This document shows, in pieces, positions 1-6,367 of a stretch of 20,166 bases of DNA (the stretch's first letter is position 1; every line of letters begins with the position of its first letter). Under the pieces are notes generated by a model, which searched no databases, was not told the origin of the DNA, and worked only from the letters and a program-made list of their open reading frames with translations. A program made the translations under genes and the position numbers. Origin of the DNA: JBGZFC01 sp964631255 (GTDB lineage: Bacteria; Bacteroidota; Bacteroidia; Bacteroidales; Dysgonomonadaceae); contig CAZVWS010000037.1 of NCBI GenBank assembly GCA_964631255.1, positions 1 to 20,166 of the forward strand, read 5' to 3'.

Positions 1-444
1 TACAGCGAAAAAAAAATTGTTTCTCTTTATAATTTGAATTATTAAGGAGCGACTATATAGTTGAAATTTACTATCATTAATTCTGCTTAAAGCAATGTAT
101 TTATTTTCTCCATATCCTGTTTTGTCAACCCTTTTAATACCAATCCTTATTATTTCTTGAAAATTAAAAATTGCAGCATCGAACTGTCCATAATCCCATT
201 TAATTAGAGCCAGAATCCATAATGTTTTAGGGTTTAAATAGTCTAACTGAAATGCTTTAATCGCATATCTTTCCGCTAATCTTAATTTATTTTCATCAAA
301 ATACGAGGTTGCAATTTCAGACAATAAATTTGGATCATTTTTATAATCTAGTTTTTTTATCAAATTTCTTGCTATTGTCGTATCTATATGATAAATATCG
401 TAATATTCTTGGATAACTTGATTTCTATCTAAATTTGATTTCAT
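1..444 (-). CDS. TPR-like hypothetical protein, 3' end cut off by window edge
   Basis: An open frame of 148 codons runs from ATG at 444 to the left edge of the window without a stop, so the C-terminus is missing. The protein begins MKSNLDRNQVIQEYYDIYHI and is rich in helix-forming residues. Residues about 40-95 look like tetratricopeptide-type helical pairs, with spaced Ala/Tyr and a Pro after the second helix (LAERYAIKAFQLDYLNP, then WDYGQFDAAIFNFQEII). There is no signal peptide, so it is probably cytoplasmic and may bind another protein. An AAGAGA stretch just upstream could act as ribosome binding site. It has the same orientation and AT-rich composition as the other accessory genes up to 6.3 kb. 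I do not recognise a specific family; the TPR call is from pattern only. Confidence 0.6.
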   Translation of the reverse strand, partial: MKSNLDRNQVIQEYYDIYHIDTTIARNLIKKLDYKNDPNLLSEIATSYFDENKLRLAERYAIKAFQLDYLNPKTLWILALIKWDYGQFDAAIFNFQEIIRIGIKRVDKTGYGENKYIALSRINDSKFQLYSRSLIIQIIKRNNFFFAV

Positions 445-563
445 TCTCTTGTTTCTTATTTGTTATTATCAACAATTTTTCTTTCTGCTTGTTCTCTTTT
501 TCAAAGTGTGTGTTACGAAGTAAATCTCTTTGCAATAATAAAGTTTGCTCCGCAACACCTCAA

Positions 564-965
564 TTACAAATTGGCGCGAGCGGAGAAATTACCTTTATTA
601 TTAAATATCTCTGATATTTTTTTTGATTGTTTTTTTGTTAAGGAAAAAGTTTTGCCAGTTATTTCTATTCTTCTATAATTCTTTGAAAAATAAATTGTAT
701 AAGTAACTCCTCCTTTATCATATAAGATCACTTCTTTATAAGGAATAAACTTTGAAATGATATTTTTTGAACACTGTAGTACTTTTAGTAACTCTTTATA
801 ATCAACCTGATTATATTCATTTTTTTTAAAAAGAGAAACTTCTGCCTTGTATACGTCATCAAAATTATAGAAATCTTTAAAATAACCTTTACTATTCTGA
901 CTAAATAAAACTATTGGAAGAATAAGAATTATAAACAAGGTTAAATATTTTTTTGTGTTACTCAT
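564..965 (-). CDS. Small secreted hypothetical protein
   Basis: The product is 133 residues starting MSNTKKYLTLFIILILPIVL and continuing FSQNSKGY. This is a Sec signal peptide with a basic n-region and hydrophobic core, ending at a Bacteroidota-style FSQ, so the mature part (about 110 residues) should be periplasmic or outside the cell. The frame is open 20 codons further upstream, but 965 is preferred as start. A strong AAGGAGG lies about 8 bases upstream, the signal peptide starts there, and a consensus promoter at 1023-1053 would place transcription initiation downstream of the alternative ATG at 1025. The mature part is mixed, with many Lys, Tyr and Asn and no cysteine motif I can assign. 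Function unknown. The gene has its own promoter and is separated from the upstream gene by a repeat-rich gap. Confidence 0.7.
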   Translation of the reverse strand: MSNTKKYLTLFIILILPIVLFSQNSKGYFKDFYNFDDVYKAEVSLFKKNEYNQVDYKELLKVLQCSKNIISKFIPYKEVILYDKGGVTYTIYFSKNYRRIEITGKTFSLTKKQSKKISEIFNNKGNFSARANL

Positions 966-1022
966 ATCGACTGCCTCCTTTTCAATTTTCTTTTTGTAAT
1001 TCTTTGTAAATAGCATTTTCTG

Positions 1023-1053
1023 CAAAAATAGACGATTTTATCAAACCAACAAA
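1023..1053 (-). promoter_or_regulatory. Consensus Bacteroidota promoter for the 564-965 gene
   Basis: On the minus strand a TTTG box (1050-1053) is followed after exactly 19 bases by TATTTTTG (1023-1030), matching the TTTG-N19-TAnnTTTG consensus of Bacteroidota housekeeping sigma. Initiation would fall near 1016, giving a leader of about 50 bases that contains the AAGGAGG site of the downstream gene. Confidence 0.75.
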
Positions 1054-1070
1054 AACACTGTTCGCAGTTT

Positions 1071-1135
1071 CCGCCCGAATGGGCGAAATTTCCATAACCG
1101 CAGGCGATTTATTCGCCTACGGTGGAGAACTCCAC
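1071..1135. repeat. Cluster of three adjacent short hairpins
   Basis: Three inverted repeats follow one another. CGCCC at 1072-1076 pairs with GGGCG at 1081-1085. CCGCAGGCGA (1098-1107) pairs with TCGCCTACGG (1113-1122) with one mismatch. GTGGAG (1122-1127) pairs with CTCCAC (1130-1135). The GC-rich arms stand out in an AT-rich gap. No coding frame explains them. They resemble intergenic REP-type or palindromic repeat debris and sit beside the RAYT remnant. Confidence 0.6.
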
Positions 1136-1191
1136 AGAAATCTTCGCCCGAAAGTGGCGGAACTTATTTAGAGTTTAACTTGTACCGCCCA

Positions 1192-1215
1192 CTCGCGCGG
1201 ATATTTATCCGTGCG
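1192..1215 (-). repeat. REP-like palindrome, copy A (3' side of RAYT remnant)
   Basis: Read on the minus strand this is a 24-base element with core CGGATA / TATCCG flanked by GC-rich arms (consensus CGCACGGATnnATATCCGCG followed by CGAG). It matches the element at 1395-1418 in opposite orientation with only two central differences. It lies 14 bases past the stop codon of the transposase remnant, the position where RAYT genes usually carry a REP. Confidence 0.75.
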
Positions 1216-1229
1216 TTGCTGAAAAGCAA

Positions 1230-1380
1230 TTATTCTATTAAAATTATATCCAACAAACCTTTCCCGCCTGCATAATCAACGGCTCAGCCATACACATATT
1301 GCTCCGGCTTAAAAACCAATCCGTCTTCCACAGGACTGACGCGCATGCTATTCTGCTTCCGGTCTGTTTGTTTTTTTCCT
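1230..1380 (-). pseudogene. C-terminal remnant of a REP-associated tyrosine transposase (RAYT, IS200-like Y1 family)
   Basis: The minus-strand frame ending in TAA at 1230-1232 reads PVEDGLVFKPEQYVYG, an in-frame TGA at 1284-1286, then AVDYAGGKGLLDIILIE. This fits the C-terminal signature of Bacteroidota REP-associated transposases (IHNNPV-x-G-LV, P-x-x-Y/W-x-YSSA-x-DYAGGKGLL, then an acidic end). The usual YSSA has become YG-stop-A, explained by point changes from an AGC-TCA serine pair to GGC-TGA. Only about 50 codons remain. The catalytic HUH and tyrosine parts, which would lie upstream, are gone, so the gene is dead. Homology is clear from about 1346 down to 1230; the part from 1380 to 1346 is the same frame but weakly matched. 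Family identification is from memory of the signature, not a search. Confidence 0.75.
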
Positions 1381-1394
1381 GCTCTGACGATTAG

Positions 1395-1418
1395 CGCACG
1401 GATGGATATCCGCGCGAG
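1395..1418 (+). repeat. REP-like palindrome, copy B (5' side of RAYT remnant)
   Basis: A 24-base element matching copy A (1192-1215) in inverted orientation, 22 of 24 positions identical, with the same CGGAT...ATCCG core. Together the two copies bracket the transposase remnant, as REP pairs bracket RAYT genes. Confidence 0.75.
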
Positions 1419-1462
1419 CGAGACCTTTTAATGTCAGTCTGTCACTTGTGCTGAATTAATTT

Positions 1463-1486
1463 GCAGTTTTAAACTGCTTGTTTTTT
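1463..1486 (+). terminator. Hairpin followed by T-run (terminator-like on + strand)
   Basis: GCAGTTT (1463-1469) and AAACTGC (1471-1477) form a 7-bp stem followed by TTGTTTTTT. The layout is a rho-independent terminator reading rightwards, but no plus-strand gene precedes it, so it may be a relic of lost sequence or protect the minus-strand genes from opposing transcription. Confidence 0.4.
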
Positions 1487-1531
1487 AGGCACAATTTGAA
1501 AACCTGCCCGAAAAGGGGTTGTACTTTATCA

Positions 1532-2173
1532 TCATTTAATCTCAATTTTATCACCAAGAAATTTTGGGTTTTTACCAAAAATCAAGTCGAGAACCATTTT
1601 TACTCTTGCAAATCTTTCCCTTAATCTTGTTTTATTTCTGTAATGAACATTAACATCCTTGGCATTAAATCCTACAGCGTCTATGCCTTTGCGTTTCGCA
1701 ATAAAAATCGCTCTCTCGTTATGAAATTGCTGGGAAATTATCGTAATACTACTTTGTCCGAAAATCTCTTTGCATCGAACTACTGAGTCCAAAGTTCGAA
1801 ATCCGGCGTAATCCAGATATATTTTGTTGGAAGGAATACCTTTTCTAATCAAATCTTCCTTTATTGTGGATGGTTCGTCATAATTTTTTCTTGAGTTATC
1901 CCCACTAACAAGGATATAGTCTACTTTCCCGGCTTTAAACAATTTTTCGGCAGCTTCAATTCGATACTTATAGTACAGATTGATCCGTCCGCTTGGCAAT
2001 TTTTTCCCGGTTCCTAAAAACAAACCAACTTTGTTATGCGGTATTTTTTCAGTAGAATTGAAAATTTTATCTGCAGTAGATTTCTCAACAAGTATATCTG
2101 TTCCAAAAATTCCAATCAAAGTGAGAATCCCGATTAGAAATCCAATTTTCAATATTTTAAAAACGTATCTCAT
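1532..2173 (-). CDS. sanA: SanA-type DUF218 inner-membrane protein
   Basis: The product is 213 residues with one N-terminal membrane anchor (about residues 8-28) followed by a soluble domain of the DUF218/YdcF-SanA family. Visible family motifs are LFLGTGKKLPSG (51-62), YYKYRIEAA (67-75), ILVSGDNS (87-94), YDEP (98-101), DYAGFRTLDSVVR (121-133) and FHNERA (150-155). The last two are nearly diagnostic of SanA, the E. coli protein whose loss alters envelope barrier function towards vancomycin at high temperature. The biochemical activity of SanA is not settled. Length is slightly under the E. coli protein's roughly 240 residues. The gene starts directly at the truncated copy of the dispersed repeat (2181-2210), so its upstream region was probably rearranged. 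No TAnnTTTG element is visible in the 117-base gap to the DUF1697 gene. Confidence 0.85.
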   Translation of the reverse strand: MRYVFKILKIGFLIGILTLIGIFGTDILVEKSTADKIFNSTEKIPHNKVGLFLGTGKKLPSGRINLYYKYRIEAAEKLFKAGKVDYILVSGDNSRKNYDEPSTIKEDLIRKGIPSNKIYLDYAGFRTLDSVVRCKEIFGQSSITIISQQFHNERAIFIAKRKGIDAVGFNAKDVNVHYRNKTRLRERFARVKMVLDLIFGKNPKFLGDKIEIK

Positions 2174-2180
2174 TTTTTTC

Positions 2181-2243
2181 TTGCAAGTTACTTCAATTCT
2201 TTTTATTCACAAAAGGGAGTTGAAGAAATTCTTGTGTTTTTTC
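2181..2243 (-). repeat. Truncated third copy of the 128-bp dispersed repeat
   Basis: Bases 2183-2210 match the right-hand end of the repeats at 4007-4134 and 6338-6465 (28 bases, one difference from the first). Similarity to the first copy continues more weakly to about 2243 (AAAAGGGA..., then TTCTTGTGTTTTTT against CTTCTGTTTTTT). The rest of the unit is missing: the copy stops 8 bases before the sanA start codon. Confidence 0.75.
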
Positions 2244-2290
2244 ATTTTTTCTCTTATCCATCTGCAAAACAGTCCGAATAAGTAAACCCT

Positions 2291-2836
2291 CTATTTGCCC
2301 ATCATCTGCAAAAGTTTGGTGCTGGTTTTCCAATTGCGAATGGTGATGTGTTTGTAAACGGGCGAAGCCACTATTTTGCCCAATTTGCTTTTACTTATAT
2401 CAACAAATAGTCGCCTAAAAAACAGGGTGTTATTTCCAATAAAAACCTCGTCAATGCCATCGCGAAGCGTTATATCTTTCATGGCATCCTCTACCGTGAT
2501 GGTCTCTTTCAGGTAGATAACATCGTATCGATAACGCTCGTTGTCCACACCAAAATCTTTGGGTACGGAAGCCAATCGCTCTTCGAGTTCTTCTTTGGTA
2601 AGCAGAACAATAATGGAGTTGTAAGAGAATTTTTCCGATAGTTTTTTCTCTATCTCGTCCGTCAGCTGCGCTTTGTCTTGCCTCTGGGTAGTAAAAATCA
2701 CATTTCCGCTCTGTATGTAGGTTTTTACATCGCGCATACCAAGTTCTTCGAACGCCAGTTTCAAATCGGCCATTTTGATGATATTGTTGCCACCCACGTT
2801 GATACCGCGAAGAAGGGCAAGATAGATATTTTTCAT
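2291..2836 (-). CDS. DUF1697 domain protein
   Basis: The product is 181 residues from MKNIYLALLRGINVGGNN. DUF1697 proteins begin this way, with LLRGINVGG at the N-terminus and SGNVIF (43-48) after the first helix. The fold is known structurally but no activity is established. The same frame is open to 2911, but the family start is at 2836 (or two codons up at 2842). The chosen ATG overlaps the TGA of the upstream membrane-protein gene as ATGA, which suggests translational coupling. It is the most GC-rich and best-conserved gene of the accessory stretch, and could have been inserted separately from its neighbours. Cytoplasmic; no signal peptide. Confidence 0.85.
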   Translation of the reverse strand: MKNIYLALLRGINVGGNNIIKMADLKLAFEELGMRDVKTYIQSGNVIFTTQRQDKAQLTDEIEKKLSEKFSYNSIIVLLTKEELEERLASVPKDFGVDNERYRYDVIYLKETITVEDAMKDITLRDGIDEVFIGNNTLFFRRLFVDISKSKLGKIVASPVYKHITIRNWKTSTKLLQMMGK

Positions 2837-3315
2837 TGACATTTTTGAGTAATATATTGATGTATTAATAATCCCCAATTTATTAAAATCAGCATTATAG
2901 ATATTCCCCAAAAAGGAGAGATTACTTTCTCATTATTTATTAATCCAAAAAGCATTCTTTCAGAACCTTTTAAATCACCACCATCAGGTAATAATATATA
3001 TCCTAAATAAAATGTTGTAATATTCAAAATAACTAATGTCAATGCTTTTCTGTTTTTTACAGTGCTTTTAAAGCTATGACAAATTGAAATTAAGAATATT
3101 AATAAGTGAATAAGTATCGGGATTGCAAAGATAAGCCTTATCCATCCTAAATTTAATATCCAAGATAAAGCAATTATTGCAATCGTCATTATAGGAAATA
3201 ATATATTTTTTGATTTTTGATTTTTCAAACAAGTTTTAAAAATGATTCTAATAAGTAAAAAAAATACAGCTATTGATATAATCAAAAAAAGATAATTAGT
3301 AAAAGTGCTTGTCAT
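2833..3315 (-). CDS. Small polytopic membrane protein, unknown
   Basis: The product is 160 residues, very hydrophobic, with about five membrane segments (roughly 6-25, 40-58, 59-78, 92-110, 135-153). Basic clusters (KTCLKNQKSKN and KSTVKNRK) suggest the inner loops. A short polar stretch LPDGGDLKGSERM sits between the last two segments. No transporter or enzyme motif is recognisable. Its TGA overlaps the ATG of the DUF1697 gene by four bases, so the two are probably cotranscribed. Strongly AT-rich codon use sets it apart from the DUF1697 gene it is coupled to. Function unknown. Confidence 0.65.
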   Translation of the reverse strand: MTSTFTNYLFLIISIAVFFLLIRIIFKTCLKNQKSKNILFPIMTIAIIALSWILNLGWIRLIFAIPILIHLLIFLISICHSFKSTVKNRKALTLVILNITTFYLGYILLPDGGDLKGSERMLFGLINNEKVISPFWGISIMLILINWGLLIHQYITQKCQ

Positions 3316-3428
3316 TCTTTATTTGTTAGTAAATGTATTTCTATTTTAGCCACAAGTTAAAAACTTACGTCAGAGTGGGTATTACGCCAAAGTCCTTTGT
3401 TGTGTACCGTTTCTGTTCATCTGTCTAA

Positions 3429-3956
3429 TTAAAATTCTATTCCCAAAGAATATGAATAAGCCTGTTTGGATATAGCTTGTGTAGAGGCTGTTCTGAAATG
3501 AGCATAAAATTTAAAGTTCAATGCTAATTTGTCAACCAAACGCACTCTTAGCCCTACAGAAGGAGAAACAACACCCACGAGCTTATAGTTTCGCGTTACC
3601 GGATTTCCATAAGGTTCGCTCCATTTTGTAATAAACGTGTTTTCCGCACCAAATTGGGTCGAAATAATAGGCGATACAACACTTTTCAATGGAATGAACT
3701 GAACGTCTAAAACTAATGGCACTATCACAACATCACCTTGTCTAACGCCCTCTTTTTCGTATGGTAGAATAGGCGTATTAAATCCTGTCCCCAAGCCAAC
3801 AAATAAATTGGGGGTCACGAGTTTACCGTGTGCAGTATAAAGCGTTAAGTTGTAGTCTGACCCAAACCCTAAATCAACTCGTCCTGCATATTTTGATTGA
3901 CCATTCAGGGTTAGGCTCGCTAAAAGTATCAGTAAGAAAAAGATGGTTTTTTTCAT
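3429..3956 (-). CDS. Secreted outer-membrane beta-barrel-like protein
   Basis: The product is 175 residues starting MKKTIFFLLILLASLTLNGQ, a clear signal peptide ending at NGQ. The mature part alternates polar and hydrophobic residues with Gly and aromatic girdles (GRVDLGFGSDYNL, LFVGLGTGFN, SPSVGLRVRLV, LALNFKFYAHF) and ends with a terminal Phe (YSLGIEF). This is the pattern of a small outer-membrane beta-barrel of about eight strands, like the generic porin-family proteins common in Bacteroidota. No cysteine is present. Its ATG overlaps the TGA of a short ORF that comes out of the 128-bp repeat (3953-4036). Ligand and function are unknown; the barrel call is from composition. Confidence 0.7.
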   Translation of the reverse strand: MKKTIFFLLILLASLTLNGQSKYAGRVDLGFGSDYNLTLYTAHGKLVTPNLFVGLGTGFNTPILPYEKEGVRQGDVVIVPLVLDVQFIPLKSVVSPIISTQFGAENTFITKWSEPYGNPVTRNYKLVGVVSPSVGLRVRLVDKLALNFKFYAHFRTASTQAISKQAYSYSLGIEF

Positions 3957-4036
3957 TGTTTTTTAAGATTGATTAATATTGCAGTCGGTTGCTCAATGGC
4001 ACATAACTCATAAATTTCCGCAACTCCATTGCGCAT
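3953..4036 (-). other. Possible leader ORF (27 codons) from repeat copy 1
   Basis: The frame starts ATG CGC AAT at 4036 inside the 128-bp repeat, reads MRNGVAEIYELC..., and its TGA overlaps the ATG of the beta-barrel gene (ATGA). A matching ORF with the same first ten residues, except E to D at residue 7, leaves repeat copy 2 and stops three bases before the lprI-like gene. It may be a translated leader or chance; no ribosome site is evident. Confidence 0.3.
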
Positions 4037-4134
4037 ATTTATCCAAATTTGGGCGGCTTTGCGCAACTTTTGCTGTAAAATAGAGATGCGTTGTAATAAT
4101 TTTTGCGCAAGTTACTTCAATTCTATTTATTCAC
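4007..4134 (-). repeat. 128-bp dispersed repeat, copy 1
   Basis: This 128-base block aligns without gaps to 6338-6465 with 7 differences. It contains a CGCAA-CTCCA-TTGCG hairpin near the left end and the palindrome CCAAATTTGG in the middle. Both full copies lie 30-50 bases upstream of a minus-strand signal-peptide gene, in the same orientation. No terminal inverted repeats, so it does not look like a MITE. Both copies create a spurious plus-strand frame starting MRIFIQIWAALRNF. Confidence 0.85.
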
Positions 4135-4201
4135 GAAAAAGGGAAGATAAAATCTTCTGTTTTTTATTCGAAAAACGGATAAAATTGTTTCTCCTATACA
4201 A

Positions 4202-4237
4202 ACAATCACCGCTAAATATGCATTTGGCGGTGATTGT
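4202..4237 (-). terminator. Strong hairpin downstream of the DUF6261-like gene
   Basis: ACAATCACCGC (4202-4212) pairs perfectly with GCGGTGATTGT (4227-4237). The stem continues inward through a T-G pair and AAAT/ATTT to a 4-base loop, about 16 pairs. It lies 66 bases beyond the stop of the 4303-5022 gene; only a weak T-rich stretch (TTGTTTGTAT) follows on that strand. A terminator or mRNA 3'-end stabiliser is the likely role. Confidence 0.6.
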
Positions 4238-4302
4238 CGCGCTTAACAAATTGACCCATGCCCATGGTCACAAAGTCCAATCAAAACCCATTTAAAATTT
4301 AT

Positions 4303-5022
4303 TTATGGCTCCGGTGTTTCGGGTGCTATTTCGTCCAGCTCCTTGTTTTCTTTTACGGAGCGTTTCATTCGTTTCACCACTTCGTTGAGGTCGGCATACA
4401 AATCTTGCCAGCCTTGCACTTTGCGCATGGCGGTTACCAGCGCCAGATAATCTTTGAGTGCCGATTCCAAGCGCGGGCGAACGGTGGTGGCGTTTTCGGT
4501 TTGGCTGATTTCCGATTTTTTATCGAGCCGTTCCACCAATCCGGCATCGTAGCGTTTCTTTTTCTCTGCCAGTGCATCAAATGTGGCAGTAAGTTCGAGT
4601 GTGGTTAGTGCCGCTTGGGCTTCGGGCTTGGAGAGCTCGTTCATAATGGTTGTTATGCGCGAGTGCACGTCGTCTGCTTTTCCGCCGTGCAGTTTTCCGC
4701 CTTTTTTTATGGCGTTGAGTACCGTTTGCGCGGCACTTGCCTTGGGGGTTCCGGAATAAACTCCGGCTATGCCCGATACCAACATCCTGATGTTTTGGAT
4801 GTCTGTCCTGATTTCTTTGTTCAACGCTTTGAGCGATTGGCTCATGCCGGTGTAATGCTCTTTGGGAACCAGCGGTGCGAAGATGGCTTGTATCTTTTTT
4901 ACTTCCAGAAACACCGGATTGGTTTTTATCTCTTTCAGCGCATTGTTGTGGGTGAGTTCGATAAATAGCTTTGTGCCGGTATCGAGCGAACGGATGGATA
5001 ATTTAGTGAAATTTGGTTTCAT
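4303..5022 (-). CDS. Helical protein of DUF6261 type
   Basis: The product is 239 residues, almost entirely alpha-helical by composition (long Lys/Glu/Ala/Leu stretches), with no signal peptide or membrane segment. It begins MKPNFTKLSIRSLDTGTKLF and has an acidic tail KENKELDEIAPETPEP. Helical repeats such as IRTDIQNIRMLVSGIAGVY, RITTIMNELSKPEAQAALTTLEL and ESALKDYLALVTAMRKVQGW fit the Bacteroidota-restricted family DUF6261, to which I assign it with moderate confidence. Function of that family is unknown. The gene is more GC-rich than its neighbours. Its 5' flank is the 83-bp dimeric tandem array, and a strong hairpin follows its stop; both suggest a self-contained transcription unit. Confidence 0.6.
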   Translation of the reverse strand: MKPNFTKLSIRSLDTGTKLFIELTHNNALKEIKTNPVFLEVKKIQAIFAPLVPKEHYTGMSQSLKALNKEIRTDIQNIRMLVSGIAGVYSGTPKASAAQTVLNAIKKGGKLHGGKADDVHSRITTIMNELSKPEAQAALTTLELTATFDALAEKKKRYDAGLVERLDKKSEISQTENATTVRPRLESALKDYLALVTAMRKVQGWQDLYADLNEVVKRMKRSVKENKELDEIAPETPEP

Positions 5023-5090
5023 TTGGCTCTATAATTTAATGTGTTAGACAATTTTAACGGCTGCATTTACATGGTAAACAATGTTTCATT

Positions 5091-5464
5091 GTAAAAGTTC
5101 ACGGAAGGTTGGTTAAAAACTTGTTTTTTAGGTAAAAGTTTGCAGGAAAATGGTCTGAAAACGTGTTTTATGGGTAAATGTTTGTGGAAGGTTGGTTATA
5201 AAATGTGTTTTTTTGCCAAAAGTTTGCGGAAGGTTGGCGAAAAAGTGTGTTTTTAGGTAAATGTTTGTGGAGGGTTGGCTATAAAACGTGTTTTATGGGT
5301 AAAAGTTTGCGGAAGGTTGGCGAAAAAGTATGTTTTTGGGTAAAAGTTTGTGGAAGGTTGGATGTAAAATGTGTTTTTTAGGTAAAAGTTTGTGGAAGGT
5401 TGGCGAAAAAGTGGGTTTTTGGGTAAAAGTTTGTGGAAGGTTGGGCAGATACTGTGTTTTTTAG
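5091..5464. repeat. Tandem repeat array, nine 41/42-bp units with 83-bp higher-order period
   Basis: Nine degenerate units share GTAAAAGTTTGYGGAAGGTT and a following GG-N-tgtgttttt part. Measured at the GGTTGG core, unit starts fall at 5107, 5148, 5190, 5232, 5273, 5315, 5356, 5398 and 5439. From the third unit on the spacing alternates strictly 42, 41, 42, 41, 42, 41. Units 4, 6 and 8 carry GGCGAAAAAGT after the core, while 3, 5 and 7 carry TATAAAA/TGTAAAA-type sequence, so the ancestral unit was an 83-bp dimer. No frame is open through it on either strand. Confidence 0.9.
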
Positions 5465-5564
5465 GCAGGTTTGCGATTTGTGTTGATTATAATTGTGATT
5501 TAAATTGGTTGGGTTTTTAGGGAAAAGAGGGAGATTTGCCAGAAAGACTTTTGGATAGGTGCTG

Positions 5565-5888
5565 TTATGCAATAGCTTTCTTTTTTATTATATCATTTCC
5601 AAATAATTTCAACATTAACGGACTAAATATCAGTTCCGGTAAAATTGCTGGCAAATAAAAAAACAAGAACATTATGTCAATCGGTAAATGCCAAAATGCC
5701 CAAATAAAATACGAACTAACGATAGTCAATATTCTTGTCAGAATAATTACCGAAATGCTTGTCAATAATCCCTTTTTGTTTTTGTAAAGCACGTAACCTT
5801 GAAAAATAGCTCCCAATAAAAAAGTAATCGATCCTAAAAATAGAATCAGAAATAAAAGTTCAATTATTGTTGTGGGTTCTTGTTCCAT
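5565..5888 (-). CDS. Small membrane protein, unknown
   Basis: The product is 107 residues with three or four hydrophobic segments (about 9-33, 41-63, 67-94) and a basic tail IIKKKAIA, so probably an inner-membrane protein. The start is fixed by overlap: its ATG shares a base with the TAA of the upstream lprI-like gene (TAATG), pointing to translational coupling and a two-gene operon. The 3' side runs into the tandem array after about 100 bases. No functional motif is visible; since its partner is an LprI-type exported protein, an envelope role is plausible but unproven. Confidence 0.65.
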   Translation of the reverse strand: MEQEPTTIIELLFLILFLGSITFLLGAIFQGYVLYKNKKGLLTSISVIILTRILTIVSSYFIWAFWHLPIDIMFLFFYLPAILPELIFSPLMLKLFGNDIIKKKAIA

Positions 5889-6307
5889 TACTTGTCAATA
5901 GTCAAATTGGCTATGTAGCTTTCAAGTTCTATTGTTCTTTTTCTTGTTAGGCTGAGTTTTGTTTGGGCGGCAATAGGAATCCACATTGTCCCTTGCATAT
6001 CAAAGTAAAGTTGATTTATAAATTCAATCTCTTTGTCTCGATATTGAATCCATTCTCTTTGAGCGATTTTTAATTTTTCTTTTTGTTCTTCTGTCAGCAA
6101 GTCCAAAAGTTCTTTGTATTTCTTGTTTAATTCTGTGTCCCACTTTAATGTTGCCTTATTCACACAGTCAGTTATTCCTTGAGTTGTGTAGTTTTCGCTT
6201 GATTCAAGACAATCTTGAAGTTCCTTGTCGATTTTGTATGTTTTGTCTACCTGTCCGTAAGTGATTGCAGTAAAAGTGGCCAGTATAATTGTCAGTAAGA
6301 TTTTCAT
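5888..6307 (-). CDS. Secreted LprI-type (DUF1311) protein
   Basis: The product is 139 residues with a signal peptide MKILLTIILATFTAITYGQ. The mature part matches the DUF1311/LprI N-terminal domain: Cys33 and Cys48 around a short acidic segment (probable disulphide), then WDTELNKKYKELL (56-68), an LTEEQKEKLK helix, and AQREWIQYRDKEIEF (82-96), the family's most conserved stretch. LprI of Mycobacterium tuberculosis is a lysozyme inhibitor; many other DUF1311 proteins have no known role, so inhibition of lysozyme is a possibility only. Upstream is copy 2 of the 128-bp repeat; downstream the TAATG overlap couples it to a small membrane protein. Confidence 0.8.
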   Translation of the reverse strand: MKILLTIILATFTAITYGQVDKTYKIDKELQDCLESSENYTTQGITDCVNKATLKWDTELNKKYKELLDLLTEEQKEKLKIAQREWIQYRDKEIEFINQLYFDMQGTMWIPIAAQTKLSLTRKRTIELESYIANLTIDK

Positions 6308-6310
6308 TGG

Positions 6311-6367
6311 TTATGTTGTTTTTTTAAGTTGTTGCATCTCATAAATATCCGCAACTCCATTGCGCAT
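6311..6367 (-). other. Possible leader ORF (18 codons) from repeat copy 2
   Basis: Starts ATG CGC AAT inside the repeat and reads MRNGVADIYEMQQLKKTT, stopping with TAA three bases before the ATG of the lprI-like gene. Counterpart of the ORF at 3953-4036. Coding status is uncertain. Confidence 0.3.

Noticed and set aside
460..678. Plus-strand ORF of 72 codons
   Set aside because: It overlaps the 3' end of the secreted-protein gene in antisense and has no promoter or ribosome site.
4007..4134. MITE or insertion sequence end
   Set aside because: No terminal inverted repeats and no target duplication are visible at either full copy.
4029..4295. Plus-strand ORF starting MRIFIQIWAALRNF
   Set aside because: The N-terminus is just the repeat sequence; the same start appears at 6360 and then runs into unrelated sequence. 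There is no other coding evidence.
5091..5464. CRISPR array
   Set aside because: The units are contiguous, degenerate and without unique spacers, and there are no cas genes.
5378..5572. Minus-strand ORF of 64 codons
   Set aside because: It begins in the gap and runs into the tandem array, whose 41/42-base period keeps no frame; no ribosome site or family match.
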